Notes under the pieces: generated by a model
The model's database searches: none
The model's input: only the letters and a program-made list of their open reading frames with translations
What the model was told of the DNA's origin: nothing
Translations under genes and position numbers: made by a program
Shown here: piece after piece, positions 52,079-64,000 of the stretch
Layout of the letters: every line of letters starts with the position of its first letter
Numbering within the stretch: position 1 is the first letter of the stretch
Assembly (NCBI GenBank): GCA_018907035.1
Contig: JACCIC010000028.1
Span: forward strand, 1,056,001-1,120,000
Source: Sycobia sp. Sy_11
Taxonomy: Eukaryota; Arthropoda; Insecta; Hymenoptera; Epichrysomallidae
DNA length: 64,000 nt
Reading direction: 5' to 3'

Positions 52079-52588
52079 CGCGACACTATATATTAAATTT
52101 TTATTAATATCAATTAGGAAATTTTATATCGACGAGTGCGCGTCTCGTCCCGCTTGCGCGCTACCGTTAATGCACCAAGTCCGCGTCTCGGTATTGAGGC
52201 TAAAATTGTTTGTGCATATACGCGTACAATTGATATTTATATAACAGTAACAATTGCATTGTTTATAGGGATGCCCCTAACTGCCTTCGCCGACGATTAA
52301 CATTGTTAAAATTGCGTTCTCGCATACCACGACGGTGTATAACTGTTATATCGTAGTACATCTCGAATTACGGGCGATAAACTCTTTTTAACGTATTTTT
52401 AATGAATTAGATTATGGTTACGCAATCGTTTCATAATATATACATGCATATGTATATATATATGCGCCTATACCGTTCGGTTCAATTGCCCTCGGTCTGT
52501 GGTGTATAATTAGAACTTTCTGGAATTGGATGCAACCACGAAAACAGACTTTTTTTCCTCTAACGATTCTTAAAACGATAATTCGATT

Positions 52589-52634
<46 letters not shown>

Positions 52635-54159
52635 CGAAATTTTAGCACGGTACTTGTAATAATAAATGTTCTAATACATTGTAGCAGTGAAAATTGGAGG
52701 CTTTTTTTCTGGACGATGGTGCGCGCTGGCATAACGATAATTTGCATTATCAAGTCTGATTATATCAACATGCCCGAGCACCTTGTTACGTTACGGCAAA
52801 CAAGCATTACCATCGCGCGCGGTCCGATAAGATAAAATTATTTGAATTTGTTGTGTGCATTGCGCGCGGTACGGTGTCCCACTGTGAGGGCAATAAAAAA
52901 TTTTTTTTTTTCTTTTTTCATTTTTAATAAATTTTCTTCGATGCACAAATCGAATTTCTTCAGTGCGTCGACGAAAGGCTTCGAATGATCTTGCAAACAT
53001 TTCGATTCTATGCAGCAGTACGACCGTAAGTTGAACGTAAAGTCGACGTAGATTTGACAGTTAACCACGACGCGCCTCTGTTCCAACGAAAGCGAGAATT
53101 GCGCATCTTCGCTATAGAGCTTTGGTGCAAAAAACGGGTAATTTTTCTGGTTACGCAAATTTTATTCGGTGCCAGCCGACGGCCTTCGACTTATCGCCAT
53201 CGGACGCGCGCGCTAAATGCTAATGAACAATATTGTTTCATGTATCGTTTACTTTGCAGCGCCTGATACCTCATCTAATGTAGCTATTTTAGATTTTTGA
53301 ACGGCTATGGTTCGATTATCGAAGGGTGTACTCGATCAGGTGTACAATTGTCTCGCTACAGATATCTTTTATCTCTTTGAAATTATATACAATATGTCTA
53401 GGTGTCAAATAGTTTTTCATCCGAATTCTGTAAACAAGCATACGTACTCGTTTAATTCTAGTATAAATTAAAAAAAGACGTATTTACGGAATTTTCAACT
53501 GTTCAAGTCGTTTTGTACTAATGCTTTGAAAAATTTTGGTTATCTCGAACTATTGACATTCAAAATGTGCTTGACTTGCAAAACTCTGATTTTTCATTAT
53601 GCCCGCGGAATCCGAATTTTCAGCTATCTCTGCATGTCACAATGCCTCGCGCGATCGTTAAAAAAGGCTTAAAGATCGGTAGAATGTCTATGCAGTGTTT
53701 TAAAAAAAAGCACAAATGGAGCTTAAAAGAATCTAATGCATAATTGGAAAAAAAAAAAAAATACCGACACTATAGACTCAGATGAAACACTTGAAAAGTA
53801 GTAAAAAGCTTAAATTGAGATTATACATAAGAAAAAACAAACCCTGCCACGATTTGCTCATACTGCAGCCGCTGTCCCTTCTTGTGCACTAAATTGTTTC
53901 GAGCCCCTTCGCGCTTACAATTTCCACTGTCTAACGCTGGAGCCGTGAATTTCGAGCCCGAGCGACCGCAGTAGATGTCAGTAGAAACGGACGATGCCGA
54001 TCAGACTCCCTGTGCCATGCCTCACGTGCTCTTTCTCTTTCCTTTTCACTCTTTCGCACTCTCTCTATCTCTGTCTCTTTCGCTCTCTCTCTCTCGCACA
54101 CTCTTTATTTTTCCTCTTCTCTCGTTCGCCACTTGTAGGGTGGTGGAGGGGGGGGGGTA

Positions 54160-54289
54160 AGATTTGACAGTCGCGAGGGCAGACAGCGTACTATTGAGTG
54201 CTCCGAGAGTCAGGTTTCGCGTTATATCGGCCCCTTTCCGTTTTCCTCTCTTTCTCTCTCTCGCAGCTTCTTCCCTCCTGTCGCCAGAG

Positions 54290-54320
<31 letters not shown>

Positions 54321-54640
54321 CCATATATATGTATATATCAGCGGTAAAGCGGCAGCGGCCGGCGGTGTGCGGCGTTACACGCCCGCGGAGAGGCCTCCCC
54401 TCTCCCACCTGTTGCGCGCGCGCTAACCAAGGACTATTCGGTGCGCGCGCGCACGCGGGGAGACTCTATGCCGCCGCGTGTATTCGGCAGCGGGAGGAAG
54501 GGAGGGACGGGGAGGGGGAGGCGGTTAACGTTGGTTCGCCGAGATCTCGTTCGGAGGTAGATTTGCGCCTGAATGAAGGAGGTGGGCAGGGAGGTGGGGT
54601 AGGCGGAGGAGAGGGAGAAGGAAAGATATTCCGATTCGTT
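54160..54640. other. CpG-rich islet
   Basis: GC- and CpG-rich with CGCGCG runs and a G10 run just before it (54148-54157). It also includes a (CA)n array. ORFs through it are low-complexity and unsupported. A candidate regulatory region upstream of the aquaporin. Confidence 0.3.
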
Positions 54641-54893
54641 TTTTTCTTTTTTAAAGGTTTAGGCCTAACGAGACCTTACGCGATAACAAAACGTATCGCG
54701 TAGAGTTTTAAAAATTTGGTAGGCATGCATTTTTTTAAAATAGAACAAAATTGTATAATTAGAAAAAAAAACAATAAATAATATATTTGTAAAGACGGAG
54801 CAGATGCGACGGAATCGACAGAAATATTTTCAGAAGTTGCCGTTTCAAATTTACAATTTAAAGAGTTACTGTTTACAAAAAAATATCAGTTCG

Positions 54894-54944
<51 letters not shown>

Positions 54945-56150
54945 GGAAAGAGAGAAGGAGAGAGAAAGTGTGAAAAACAGAAACAAAGGGAGAGGGAGAG
55001 AAAGGCAGAGAGTCTATGAGAGTGATGGAGACATTCAGAGTCAGAGAGAATCATATAAATATACAGTCATAAAGAGCGGGTGGATAGATTTAGAATAATT
55101 CCGTGGGTGGGATAGTTCCAAGTGCGCGTTGGCTTTTCCATCATTTTCAAATTCTAAATCTGCAATCAAAGCTTTATTTTACATGAGAGATCTCGCTACA
55201 TTGGCCAAAGTATTGCAGGCAATCTCGAAATCTCTGAAATCCCGCCTACAGACTTCAAACGCGCGAGTTCGATAAGAAGATTTTCCATTTGCTCGAATCG
55301 CATCTATTGTACGTTATATCGCGTATGCAATCGGTAAAATTCCAATTGTACGGAGAAAACGTTATGCGCGTTAAAAAACAAAATTAAGCGCGCGTATGAA
55401 AAGTTTTTTTTTTCTCCTTTTCTTTTCTGGCCTTCCCATTTCCGACAATTCGACGCCGTGTAATATTGATTTAACGATTATACAACGCGGCGAGGAGGAA
55501 GCGACGAGCGGACCTGCGCGCGAGACAAGACGGCTCCGTATAAGATCCAAAACAATTTGGACAACCGGACCGCGTACTCGAGGCGGGATTCGTGAGCTGC
55601 GCATATATTTTAGGCTTTTCTTTTCAATGTGATTCTTTGTGCTTCATGGGGACTAATGGGATCTTTGTGTTTTGTGAAATGTTGCGCAGTAAAATGTTTT
55701 TTTTTTTATCCAAAAACGCGACGCATTAAAACAATTAAAAAAATAATTAAAAAAAAGAAGAATATTCATTATTAAGAATAATAATTTTAATAATTCACGA
55801 TCTGTTTCAGAAAGCTACGTTCTTTTTTGATATTACTGCTATTAATCTATTGATATAAACTATTATAGGAATATAGATCGTCCGTTTGCAATTATTTATA
55901 TGAACTTGATATTTCTACCTGTTTTCTTAAGACTCCAAAATGATTTCTCAGATAGTATACAGGATTCGTGTATTATTTTACAGTTGTTGCACTAACTTTG
56001 TCTTAAAAAAAAAAAAACAAGAATCGTAGAAAAGATGGAACGTATGCCTATCTTATAGACATTATATATCAAAGTGGTATAGTTGTACTAATTTGTTATA
56101 TAGAAAATAATTGTTGCTGTAAATCCTCGCAATTGCTTAGCCCGAAGGGT

Positions 56151-56206
<56 letters not shown>

Positions 56207-57368
56207 CGTTAAGCCCATTTGAAAAAGGCTGCGCAGGATATTTATACTCAGGTACGAAGCATCTCAAACTATTCTTATACCTATAGACAATATGATGATT
56301 CAAAGAAAGTTTAATTGAGCAAGTGGATTGAATAGAACTTTTGCGTACTCATGCATCGATGCGATGCCATATTGATCGTTCCATTAATACTTCAATCGAC
56401 AATGTATCGGAATATTGCAACCGAAATAAAATTTGCCCGAGATCAAACAATGTAGATAATGTTATTTGTTATGTAACAACCCCAACAGTAACTCAACTAC
56501 TCCTATTATGCAGACTAAGATCTGAGAATCAATATCTACGTGTTCAAATCGTTGTTTATCTATCGACGATTCGATGTAAATCTATTTGAAATCTTAAATT
56601 TCGACACTGATCGTGAACGACTATTTGATTGCAATCTTACAAATGTGCCAAGAGCAAGTAAAATTTACAGTTTAATAGTATTAAAATATCTTTTATTATT
56701 TAAACTAATTTTTTTTTTTAGTTTTAGAGCTTTTGGTTGAGTAATATTCAGCTATAATTTGAAGTTAACGAGCAGAAAAACAGAGTTAAAATTGAAAACT
56801 AATCCCGATGGGAAGAAATTAATCATTTCGTCTTTTAGGTTTTTTTTTTCTTTGTTAATGAATAACGGAAGCTTATAATCGATATTGCACAATTACGCGA
56901 TACAGCTTGATTTTGAAGAAAATAATATGAATTATAGGCTTGTACTTGTAATCTTTTTCGTACGCGTAAATCAATCATAAACACGTGTATGAGATCGAGA
57001 GTCGAGCATGTGAATGAAGCAAGGCGCGAAAGCAGTTGATGAATCATCGAGTCGGTAGCTTGGCAATTACGATAGTCGAATCTCTTCTGTTTTTTTTTTT
57101 TTTGTTTTTTTCTTTTTTTAGCAACAGGCAAAATGACAAGAATGTAGTTTGATACACTTATGAAATGTGTATTGTAAGTATTGTAAAGCTACGCGAAATT
57201 AATATAAATCAATGTTCGAAATGTCATTTCGAAAATACAATTATATTATGATAGTAAATGCAGCATTTGATTATTCTTAGTACATACGTAATGAAAACGA
57301 AAATGAATACAAATTTGTCAATATATATTCATTAAATTAAATATAGAGCAGTTAAAATTTAATGGGTG

Positions 57369-57425
<57 letters not shown>

Positions 57426-58169
57426 CATATATTATATATCATGACTTAAAGCATGTTAATATACAAATGTGAATTGATGATTAAAAATATTTTTCCAATA
57501 ATCACTTTCCTGTACTTGTAGTATTGATGATTACTGTCACATGATGACTCGTCCCTAGATGTTGAATTGCAACTTGTTCGCGCATCAAGGCAAATTAAAT
57601 TCTACAAGAGTGTTAATACTAGAGGTAGTTGAATCGTATCGATGCTCCTACTAGTAGTAGTTCTGTATAAAATACTTTCTTTACAATTTATATGACATTT
57701 ATTTCGTTTATACTGTATCTCATATAGCTTTTCAATTTTAATTATCTAAATGCCAATATTTGACGAAAAAATGATCTATCGTCATACTTCCGGCTTTAAA
57801 AATAGAAAAGTTGAGAGTTAAGATGAATATATGTACCGGAAGTTGAGAAGAGAGACGAAAATGCAATAAAAGAACTTTGCTAATAGTTTTAAATAGTTGA
57901 ATAATAATATTATAGCGCTTGAAACTGACAACAGTTTTACGTGAAATAAACCGTCGATAAATATTTTTTAAAGAGATATTACGATAAAAAAATATAGTTG
58001 AGTACAGAATTAACTTTTACCCTATTGCTTATCTTATGATTTGTATAACATATACTTCCCGCTTCTGTTTGACGCCAGACACGCACTGTTCTGTTTGAAG
58101 CTCAAACAGAAGCGCTCACTTATAGGTCCACAGATTTCTACACTTGAGTCCCACGGCCCTTTGCCCTTC

Positions 58170-58480
58170 CGTCCTCCTCGGGCTCATTTTTGCTCTGATA
58201 TCAGCGAGCCCCGCCTCCAGGTGGATCCGAGACAGAGTTTAGTCATATATATATATATACTCGATTGCTCGATTGTAAATTCTTACATACACGCCGAACA
58301 GCAGCAGTGTCGGAGCGAAGAAAGTGAGAGGGGGCGGGCAGTTCGCGCGAACTTGAGGTGTCACGCTTTGTCGAGAAATCGTTGCGCTCGCCGCCATCGA
58401 CGCGGCCGCGGGCGCGGACTGACCCGTTCTCGCGGAGGTGGTGAGGGGGTTGGGGGAGGGGGGAGTTGCACTAGATGAAC
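58170..58480. other. CpG-rich islet
   Basis: GC-rich patch with purine-rich G runs. On the - strand overlapping donor-like GTATGT/GTAAGA sites lie at its low-coordinate edge (about 58283-58290), so it might include a non-coding first exon. No supported protein. Confidence 0.3.
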
Positions 58481-59634
58481 GCCGGCCGAGGCCTATAAAT
58501 CTTTGCAAATTGTTTAAATAAGCGTGTAATTCTCCGCACAATGTATCGCCCGTTCGCGGTTGTCCATTTTTCCCTTTTTCAAGTCACCCATACCGAAGGA
58601 TTAAGTTCGCGACCGAATTCAGCGCGCGCAGATGAATCCCGTGCCTGTACTGTTTAGGTGAAAACTAGCCGTTAACAATATTAACGAGCGAGAATTGTCG
58701 ATGGATCTAATTATCGCCGTAATTATAATTGCGCGCGATTTATAGATGATCATACGGTCGTTTTAAAACTATTTCGACACCCTGTAGAACAATATAGTGC
58801 AGTGGAAAAATCTGTATAAATGAAACTATTGAAAATAGTTGAGGCGATTGAGTAGGTATGACTTGTTTTTTTAAAATATATCGTACAGAGTGATAAAAAA
58901 AGTTCTTTATGGAATTGAATAGGTAGACTTTATTGTTAGGAGATCTGCCATATAGTATACGTATACGCTATGTCGTGTTGACTTTTAAGCAAGTATTCGT
59001 GGCTCTCTATTCGATTGTACTTAGTAACGCCTAATGTGCGCATCATTGCATATTATATAGTTAATAATCTTAATAGTATCTATTGAAAAGTATATATATA
59101 TATATATATATATTTATTTATTCATTTATTTGAAATATAATAATAATAAAAAGGACTTTGCATTTTTTTTTCAAATTTCCATATTTTATTTATATATACG
59201 TATAAGATTTAATAAAAATTTCACCGTTGCACAGAATTATGTACTTGATGAACCTTACAAGAAAAGCATATAAATTGCAAGCGATTAATTTCGTATACAG
59301 GCTGGAAATATGTCGCGCGCGTCCCTGACTTTTTCAATTACATAATTAGAAAAGAGACGAGAGAAAAAACAAGTTCGCTTCCACTTAGAGAGAAGACAGA
59401 GCGAATAAGTATATGGTCTTGGTATAGAAGTTGGTAGGCATCAAAATACTCAGATCACGTATGTGAGTCCACGGTATCTTTGTTAAGCCGACACGCTCAA
59501 GTACGTATAAAAAAAGAAGAAGAAGAAGAAGAAGAAGAAGACCCGGTATAAGCGCAAATATTTTTCCGGTACCTGAGATCGTCGGCACACGGGTAAAAGG
59601 CGATTGCGTCGCACAGATGTTTATTCATATATGT

Positions 59635-59635
59635 A

Positions 59636-59716
<81 letters not shown>
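59635..59716. repeat. Composite (AT)n-(AG)n microsatellite
   Basis: An (AT)n array running directly into (AG)n at about 59685. Slippage-derived. Confidence 0.95.
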
Positions 59717-59723
<7 letters not shown>

Positions 59724-61847
59724 GAAAGAACAATGCAGTCTATTCTTGTAACTTAAACGCCCTTAGGCCAAAGTGGCGTACGGACGTATGGACAAAAGCC
59801 TATGAACGTGTACACAGAGGTATAATGTGCGACAGCCGATCTCGCGATCGGCCAAGAATCTAATGTGCGGCTCCGAGAGAGCGCTGCAGAACCGCGGCGA
59901 AAGAGCAGGAAGATAAACAGACTGGGGCCGAGGCGAAAAATCGCCCTCCGAGCCGGGAAATCCTTTGCGCGCGGACGAAGTCACGAATTATTACGTATAT
60001 GTCGGCCGTGTGATTTGACTTGCAATTAGAATCGGCGTCGACTGGGCGGTGGGGGGGGGGTGGGGAGGCGGCGATTGTCTCGCTCGTTGCACGAGCGCAT
60101 CTCCGTCCGCTGTGGCGCACGCGCCGCGATAAACTTCCTGGCGAGCGAGGCGGAAAACAGCGCCAGACGGTTGGAAAAGTAAAAGAAAAAGATGAAAAAA
60201 AAAAAACCAGCGGTTCCGGCCGAGGAGGACTTCTTTGTTTTTGGGATTCGAATATATATATATATATATATATGCGTATGCGCGCGCGTGCGTGTGCGTG
60301 TGTGTGCAAATATAATTGTTTTGGCATACAGCGACGTGTCCACTTGGAGCTTTATATTATATGCCTGTCAAGAGGTTTTTCTAATGTAGTGGGCACATAT
60401 GCTACGCGAGCATATAGACGAGATCGTGGATCGTTTATTCTCGACACGAAGGAAATGTGTATATATATATATATCTAGCGAAGCGATGTTCTCACTTATA
60501 CACTCTAATAAATTATGGAATTTTCCTCATTTTTTACACTGACGAGGTGTTTTAAAGGTTTTTTTTTCTTGGCGCTATCAACTGTAATAATAATTATAGT
60601 TCACCTTCGATCGTATAATTAATTCGTAATAATTTATTCCCTATTTGTCTACAAGATTTTTTGATTATGAATTCGAGACATTCGAAGAATTTAATTGAAT
60701 ATATAATGATATAACAGTGAGATCGTTTCCTTCATTGTATTTACATGAATAGAATAATATTAAAAAGGTACGATTGTATATAATTAGTACAATTTTTTTA
60801 CTTATCGTATTAATTCACGGGTTTCTACGACTTTCTCACGATCTGTAGAGTTCGGCGAAATTGACGTTTTTTTCGATATTTAAATATAAAATAGTTAATA
60901 TACAATAAGTTTACATTTTCGTCGTAGAGTCCAGTTTTCTTTGATTCGATACATGGGCCACGTGTAGATCAATTAAGCATTTGTTATTTTAGAAAAAATT
61001 CATATTAACATTGTTTTTGCTACAATTTGATCGAAAGTTTTGAAATTTCACTAATTTAATTCTAATTTATTTCGAATCTTACGAATAGATACACCATATA
61101 AATGGAAATTAGATGGAAAAAATGATTGCTTGAATATATCAATTAATTCCTTACGTTCAACAATAGAACTGGAAATCTCTGCATTAAGTACCAATTCAAG
61201 TTGCTTAAACAATATTTTAAGTTGCCATTTTATTAGTAACGATAACACATCGATATACATTAACAAATGTATTTATACAAAATAATGCTTTTAATTATAG
61301 TTTTACTAGTCAGATGGTTCATCAACATGAAATAGTTAGGCTTATGAAATATATATTTTTCACTTAACCAATAAATAGTTAGTTCAAATTATACGAATAT
61401 ATTCTTTTTACATGAACTATATGGATTATACGAAAAAGATGGATTGGTAAATTAAATCCACCTTTTATTCGATTAAATAAAAAATGATTGTTGCAATATA
61501 CATCCATTGATTATTTTACAAATGTATAGTGAACATAACTATCTTAATTGGTAAACTAATAAAACCATTAATTTATAACCATTATTTATAAACATACTTC
61601 CAAATGTCTATATTCACATGTTATCTTTACTAATAAATACTAGCGTAGCCTTGAGTTGCTAAAGCTTATCAATTAATTGCCTATTGTTCAATATAGCCAT
61701 TTTATTGCCAACCGCAACGAATGAATTGACAAATTCAATCGAATCCGATTTTACGTCGAAAAATACGGCGTTTTTGCCATTTTTTTTTTTGTTTTTCAAA
61801 CCAATTATTAAATCACCTGCCCGGACGATCCTTCGTCACATACTTAC

Positions 61848-61890
61848 CGCATACACCTCCCGGTATTATCCAATTTCGCTCTGAATACAT
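61848..61890 (-). CDS. Candidate start-codon exon of the aquaporin
   Basis: An ATG at 61890-61888 opens 14 codons (M Y S E R N W ... G V C) ending in phase 1 at a strong GTAAGT donor (61847-61842). Joined to the exon at 48261 it makes a Gly codon directly before AKDYVGIEE, giving a protein of about 262 aa, the usual family length. The frame is also open further upstream to 62046. Many phase-1 donors exist by chance in 16 kb, and a family N-terminus is not recognisable, so this is only a candidate. Confidence 0.3.
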
Positions 61891-62048
61891 ATGTATACAC
61901 CAGTCACTGCGCACACCATTACCGTACGATGACTGGCTAGGTTTCTCCTCCCCCTCTCTCCTTTGTAATCTCTTCCGCAGCGGCGGCTTACTTTTCGCGC
62001 GCAACATCCAAATATATATAGTTACTCTCGTTGTGCTGAGGGCCATAC

Positions 62049-62106
<58 letters not shown>

Positions 62107-62109
<3 letters not shown>

Positions 62110-64000
62110 CACAAACGGGAGGAATTAAAATTTCCCGCTCGATAACGTAACAGTATATGGTCCGATCGGTGTTCGAGGCTATGCATTATCATCGTTGAAA
62201 TCTCTAGACGTAGCTTAGATAATCGACGGTGAATTTTCGTCCGATTCGGGATAGGAAGCGCGTTTTCGACCGAGCTTCACGTACGCGAGATAAAAGCAGA
62301 GCGACCGCGCGGCTACGAGGTGTGGCGCCTTCGAGCGGAACCGATTTGTTGTTCGATAATAACGATTGATCGAGCCGCGCGACTTGTTACGGCGGCGTAG
62401 GGAATTTTTAAGGACACGCGAAGAACCTGTGCTATTATTTTTCTTCTATGTAGTGTTAATAAAAATGATTTTCTTTAGTTCGATGTACAAAGCAAGGGAT
62501 TGTGTCTGCCTAGATTGTTCCACATAATTTACGAAAATAAAGATGAACAAAAATAAAGCACTGTGTTGAAAAATGCTGGAACGATCATTATGATTCAATT
62601 ATTCAAATCTATATAATCCAATAACTTTCTCTGCGCGCTTGTGGGTGAATGTTATTGAATATTTCTTCTTTTTTACGAATTGTTTAAATATTTCCAATCA
62701 AAAACGAAACGAATTATAGCTCGCATGAAATATTAGGGTTAATTACACCCGTAGGCGTATATGTAAATCGCCCGTCACGTAGAAATTATTTCAGCGGCTA
62801 TTTTTAGAATTACACGTCTCTAATGTACTATTTTTTTGCTCTAATGCCATTTCAATGCATTATAGTTTAGTATATTCAAGTAGGCTAATTGATAAACGAC
62901 ACAATTATTACACGAAGCCCGTCAAATGAAAAATTACAAACATTTTAAAGGCAATAAATTATCTTGTTTTTCTCCAAATTAATCGTTCATCCTTATTGCA
63001 ATAGCGTATGGAATTTTTTTTTCTAATACACCTATATTCGAACAATACGGATGAATAATTTCTTATTGGTAAGGTGCGTATAGGAAACTAACCCTATATA
63101 AAAACTCGAGTCATTCTCATACATTTTTCGCTTTATAAACATTTACCGAAACCATTCCTGAACGGATCGAAGATTCATTAAAAAACTGAAATTAGTACCG
63201 TCAGTAAATACCAGAAAACGAAGTAACCGAAATGAAAATTATAATTGCACAGTTGTATAATTCTCAAGCAAAAACTATTAGACCTGTTTGATCCGATGTG
63301 TATTTATTAAAAATACCGGGCGACAATTCAAAATTGACTTGTGATATACGTACATCGACAATTATGTACCGTATAATCTGCTCAATTTTAATCTGTCGTT
63401 TAATGGTGAACATTGAACAATCGTATTTTGAATTTTGTTAGCTCATAGTACATTTTAGATTTTTGGTTTTCAAAGTTGTACAGGTTTAGAGCTTACAGTA
63501 GTTTGAGATTTATATTTATGGAATAACGCTCTAGACCTAAGGATTTTTGGATTTGGACTTGCGATTGGAGGTTCAAGATTTAGGGCTTGTATTAGTTTGA
63601 AACTTATACTATAAATGTCCGAATAAAATATCGTTTGAGATCTTGAGATTGGCGGGCTTGCAGTTTATGGGATTTGACGTTGTAGGTTTTAGGCTTCTGG
63701 TCATTTGAGACATGTATTATTCATGGAGTGTTGTTAAAGGTGTCTTTGGACTCTTTTTTTGGATGCAAAGGTAGAAAACTTTGAAAATATACCGAGGAAA
63801 ATACTGAAAAAAGTCAATCTGGGCGGACTAAAAATTACGTATAAAAGTTATCTTCTGTAAGTTGACGTTTATGCTTTTTCTTTTGCATGTATGATCCTAC
63901 ACGCAATTTGCCAATACACTTCCCCATCCCAAGTCGCTACACATTTGTTCTTCGCTCTGACCGCTCGGTTCCATCGTCGCACGCTTCTCTCTTTGGGCAT
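62107..64000. other. Right-hand flank, no recognised gene
   Basis: A CpG-rich patch at about 62230-62400, an isolated TATATAAAA element on the + strand near 63092, and a decayed tandem repeat at about 63480-63780. No supported coding exon. Confidence 0.4.
63480..63780. repeat. Decayed tandem repeat, unit about 95-108 bp, three copies
   Basis: Three related stretches begin near 63485, 63577 and 63685. Each has a TTTAGRGCTT-like start followed by a stretch around GTTTGAGAYTTAT. Copies have diverged by substitutions and indels. Non-coding. Confidence 0.45.

Larger units (their letters stand above)
48262..61847 (-). other. Upstream region or first intron of the aquaporin gene
   Basis: Repeat-dense AT-rich DNA. 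(AT)n arrays lie near 49199, 49387, 49522, 50064, 52001, 52044, 52598, 56155, 57371, 59090 and 59635, with a (TTA)n array at about 48285-48315. Also present are A32 (51735-51766), (CA)n (54293-54321), (GA)n (54898-54927, 59685-59714) and (AAG)n (59513-59541). CpG-rich islets sit near 51540-51960, 54160-54640, 58170-58480 and 59840-60300. I recognise no gene. Confidence 0.5.

Noticed and set aside
54164..54703. 179-codon frame on the + strand
   Set aside because: Contains a (CA)n array and Gly/Arg-rich low-complexity sequence from a CpG-rich islet; no domain.
63085..63125. TATATAAAA element as a promoter
   Set aside because: A lone TATA match in AT-rich DNA with no gene visible downstream within the window.

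Overview
The window is nuclear DNA from an insect. It holds intron-split genes with GT-AG junctions, an AT-rich background, CpG-rich islets, a mariner transposon and an insect-type water channel. The CpG-rich islets and dense (AT)n arrays would suit a hymenopteran, but this is inference; nothing in the sequence fixes the species.

Three protein genes can be modelled. (1) Positions 1-17425, + strand: the C-terminal two thirds of poe/UBR4, the giant E3 ubiquitin ligase. The gene starts upstream of the window. I traced 37 exons whose phases all agree; they encode 3616 residues from just before the UBR box to the natural stop. (2) Positions 17795-25651, - strand: a complete eight-exon Smyd4-like gene (695 aa) with TPRs, a split SET domain and a MYND zinc finger. 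It lies tail to tail with poe, with 369 bp between the two stop codons. Its third intron carries a decayed mariner element with well-preserved ends. (3) Positions 30448-48261, - strand: three GC-rich exons of a DRIP/PRIP-type aquaporin with both NPA motifs, split by introns of about 2.2 and 14.9 kb. The exon with the start codon is not certain; one phase-compatible candidate ends at 61848.

The remainder (about 25.7-30.4 kb, the long aquaporin intron, and 48.3-64 kb) is non-coding as far as I can see. It is packed with (AT)n arrays, GA/CT/CA and tetranucleotide microsatellites, poly-G runs and CpG-rich islets. It also holds a possible non-autonomous hAT-like element, two tRNA-like stretches, and a decayed ~100-bp tandem repeat near the right edge. 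One short unrecognised exon-like ORF lies inside the long aquaporin intron.

The three genes belong to unrelated pathways: N-degron ubiquitylation, lysine methylation and water transport. They do not appear to form a functional cluster. I found no clear new biological system. The best leads are a 33-nt in-frame microexon and a NAGNAG acceptor in poe, the possible antisense 3' overlap of poe and Smyd4, and the unidentified exon-like ORF at 47048-47150.
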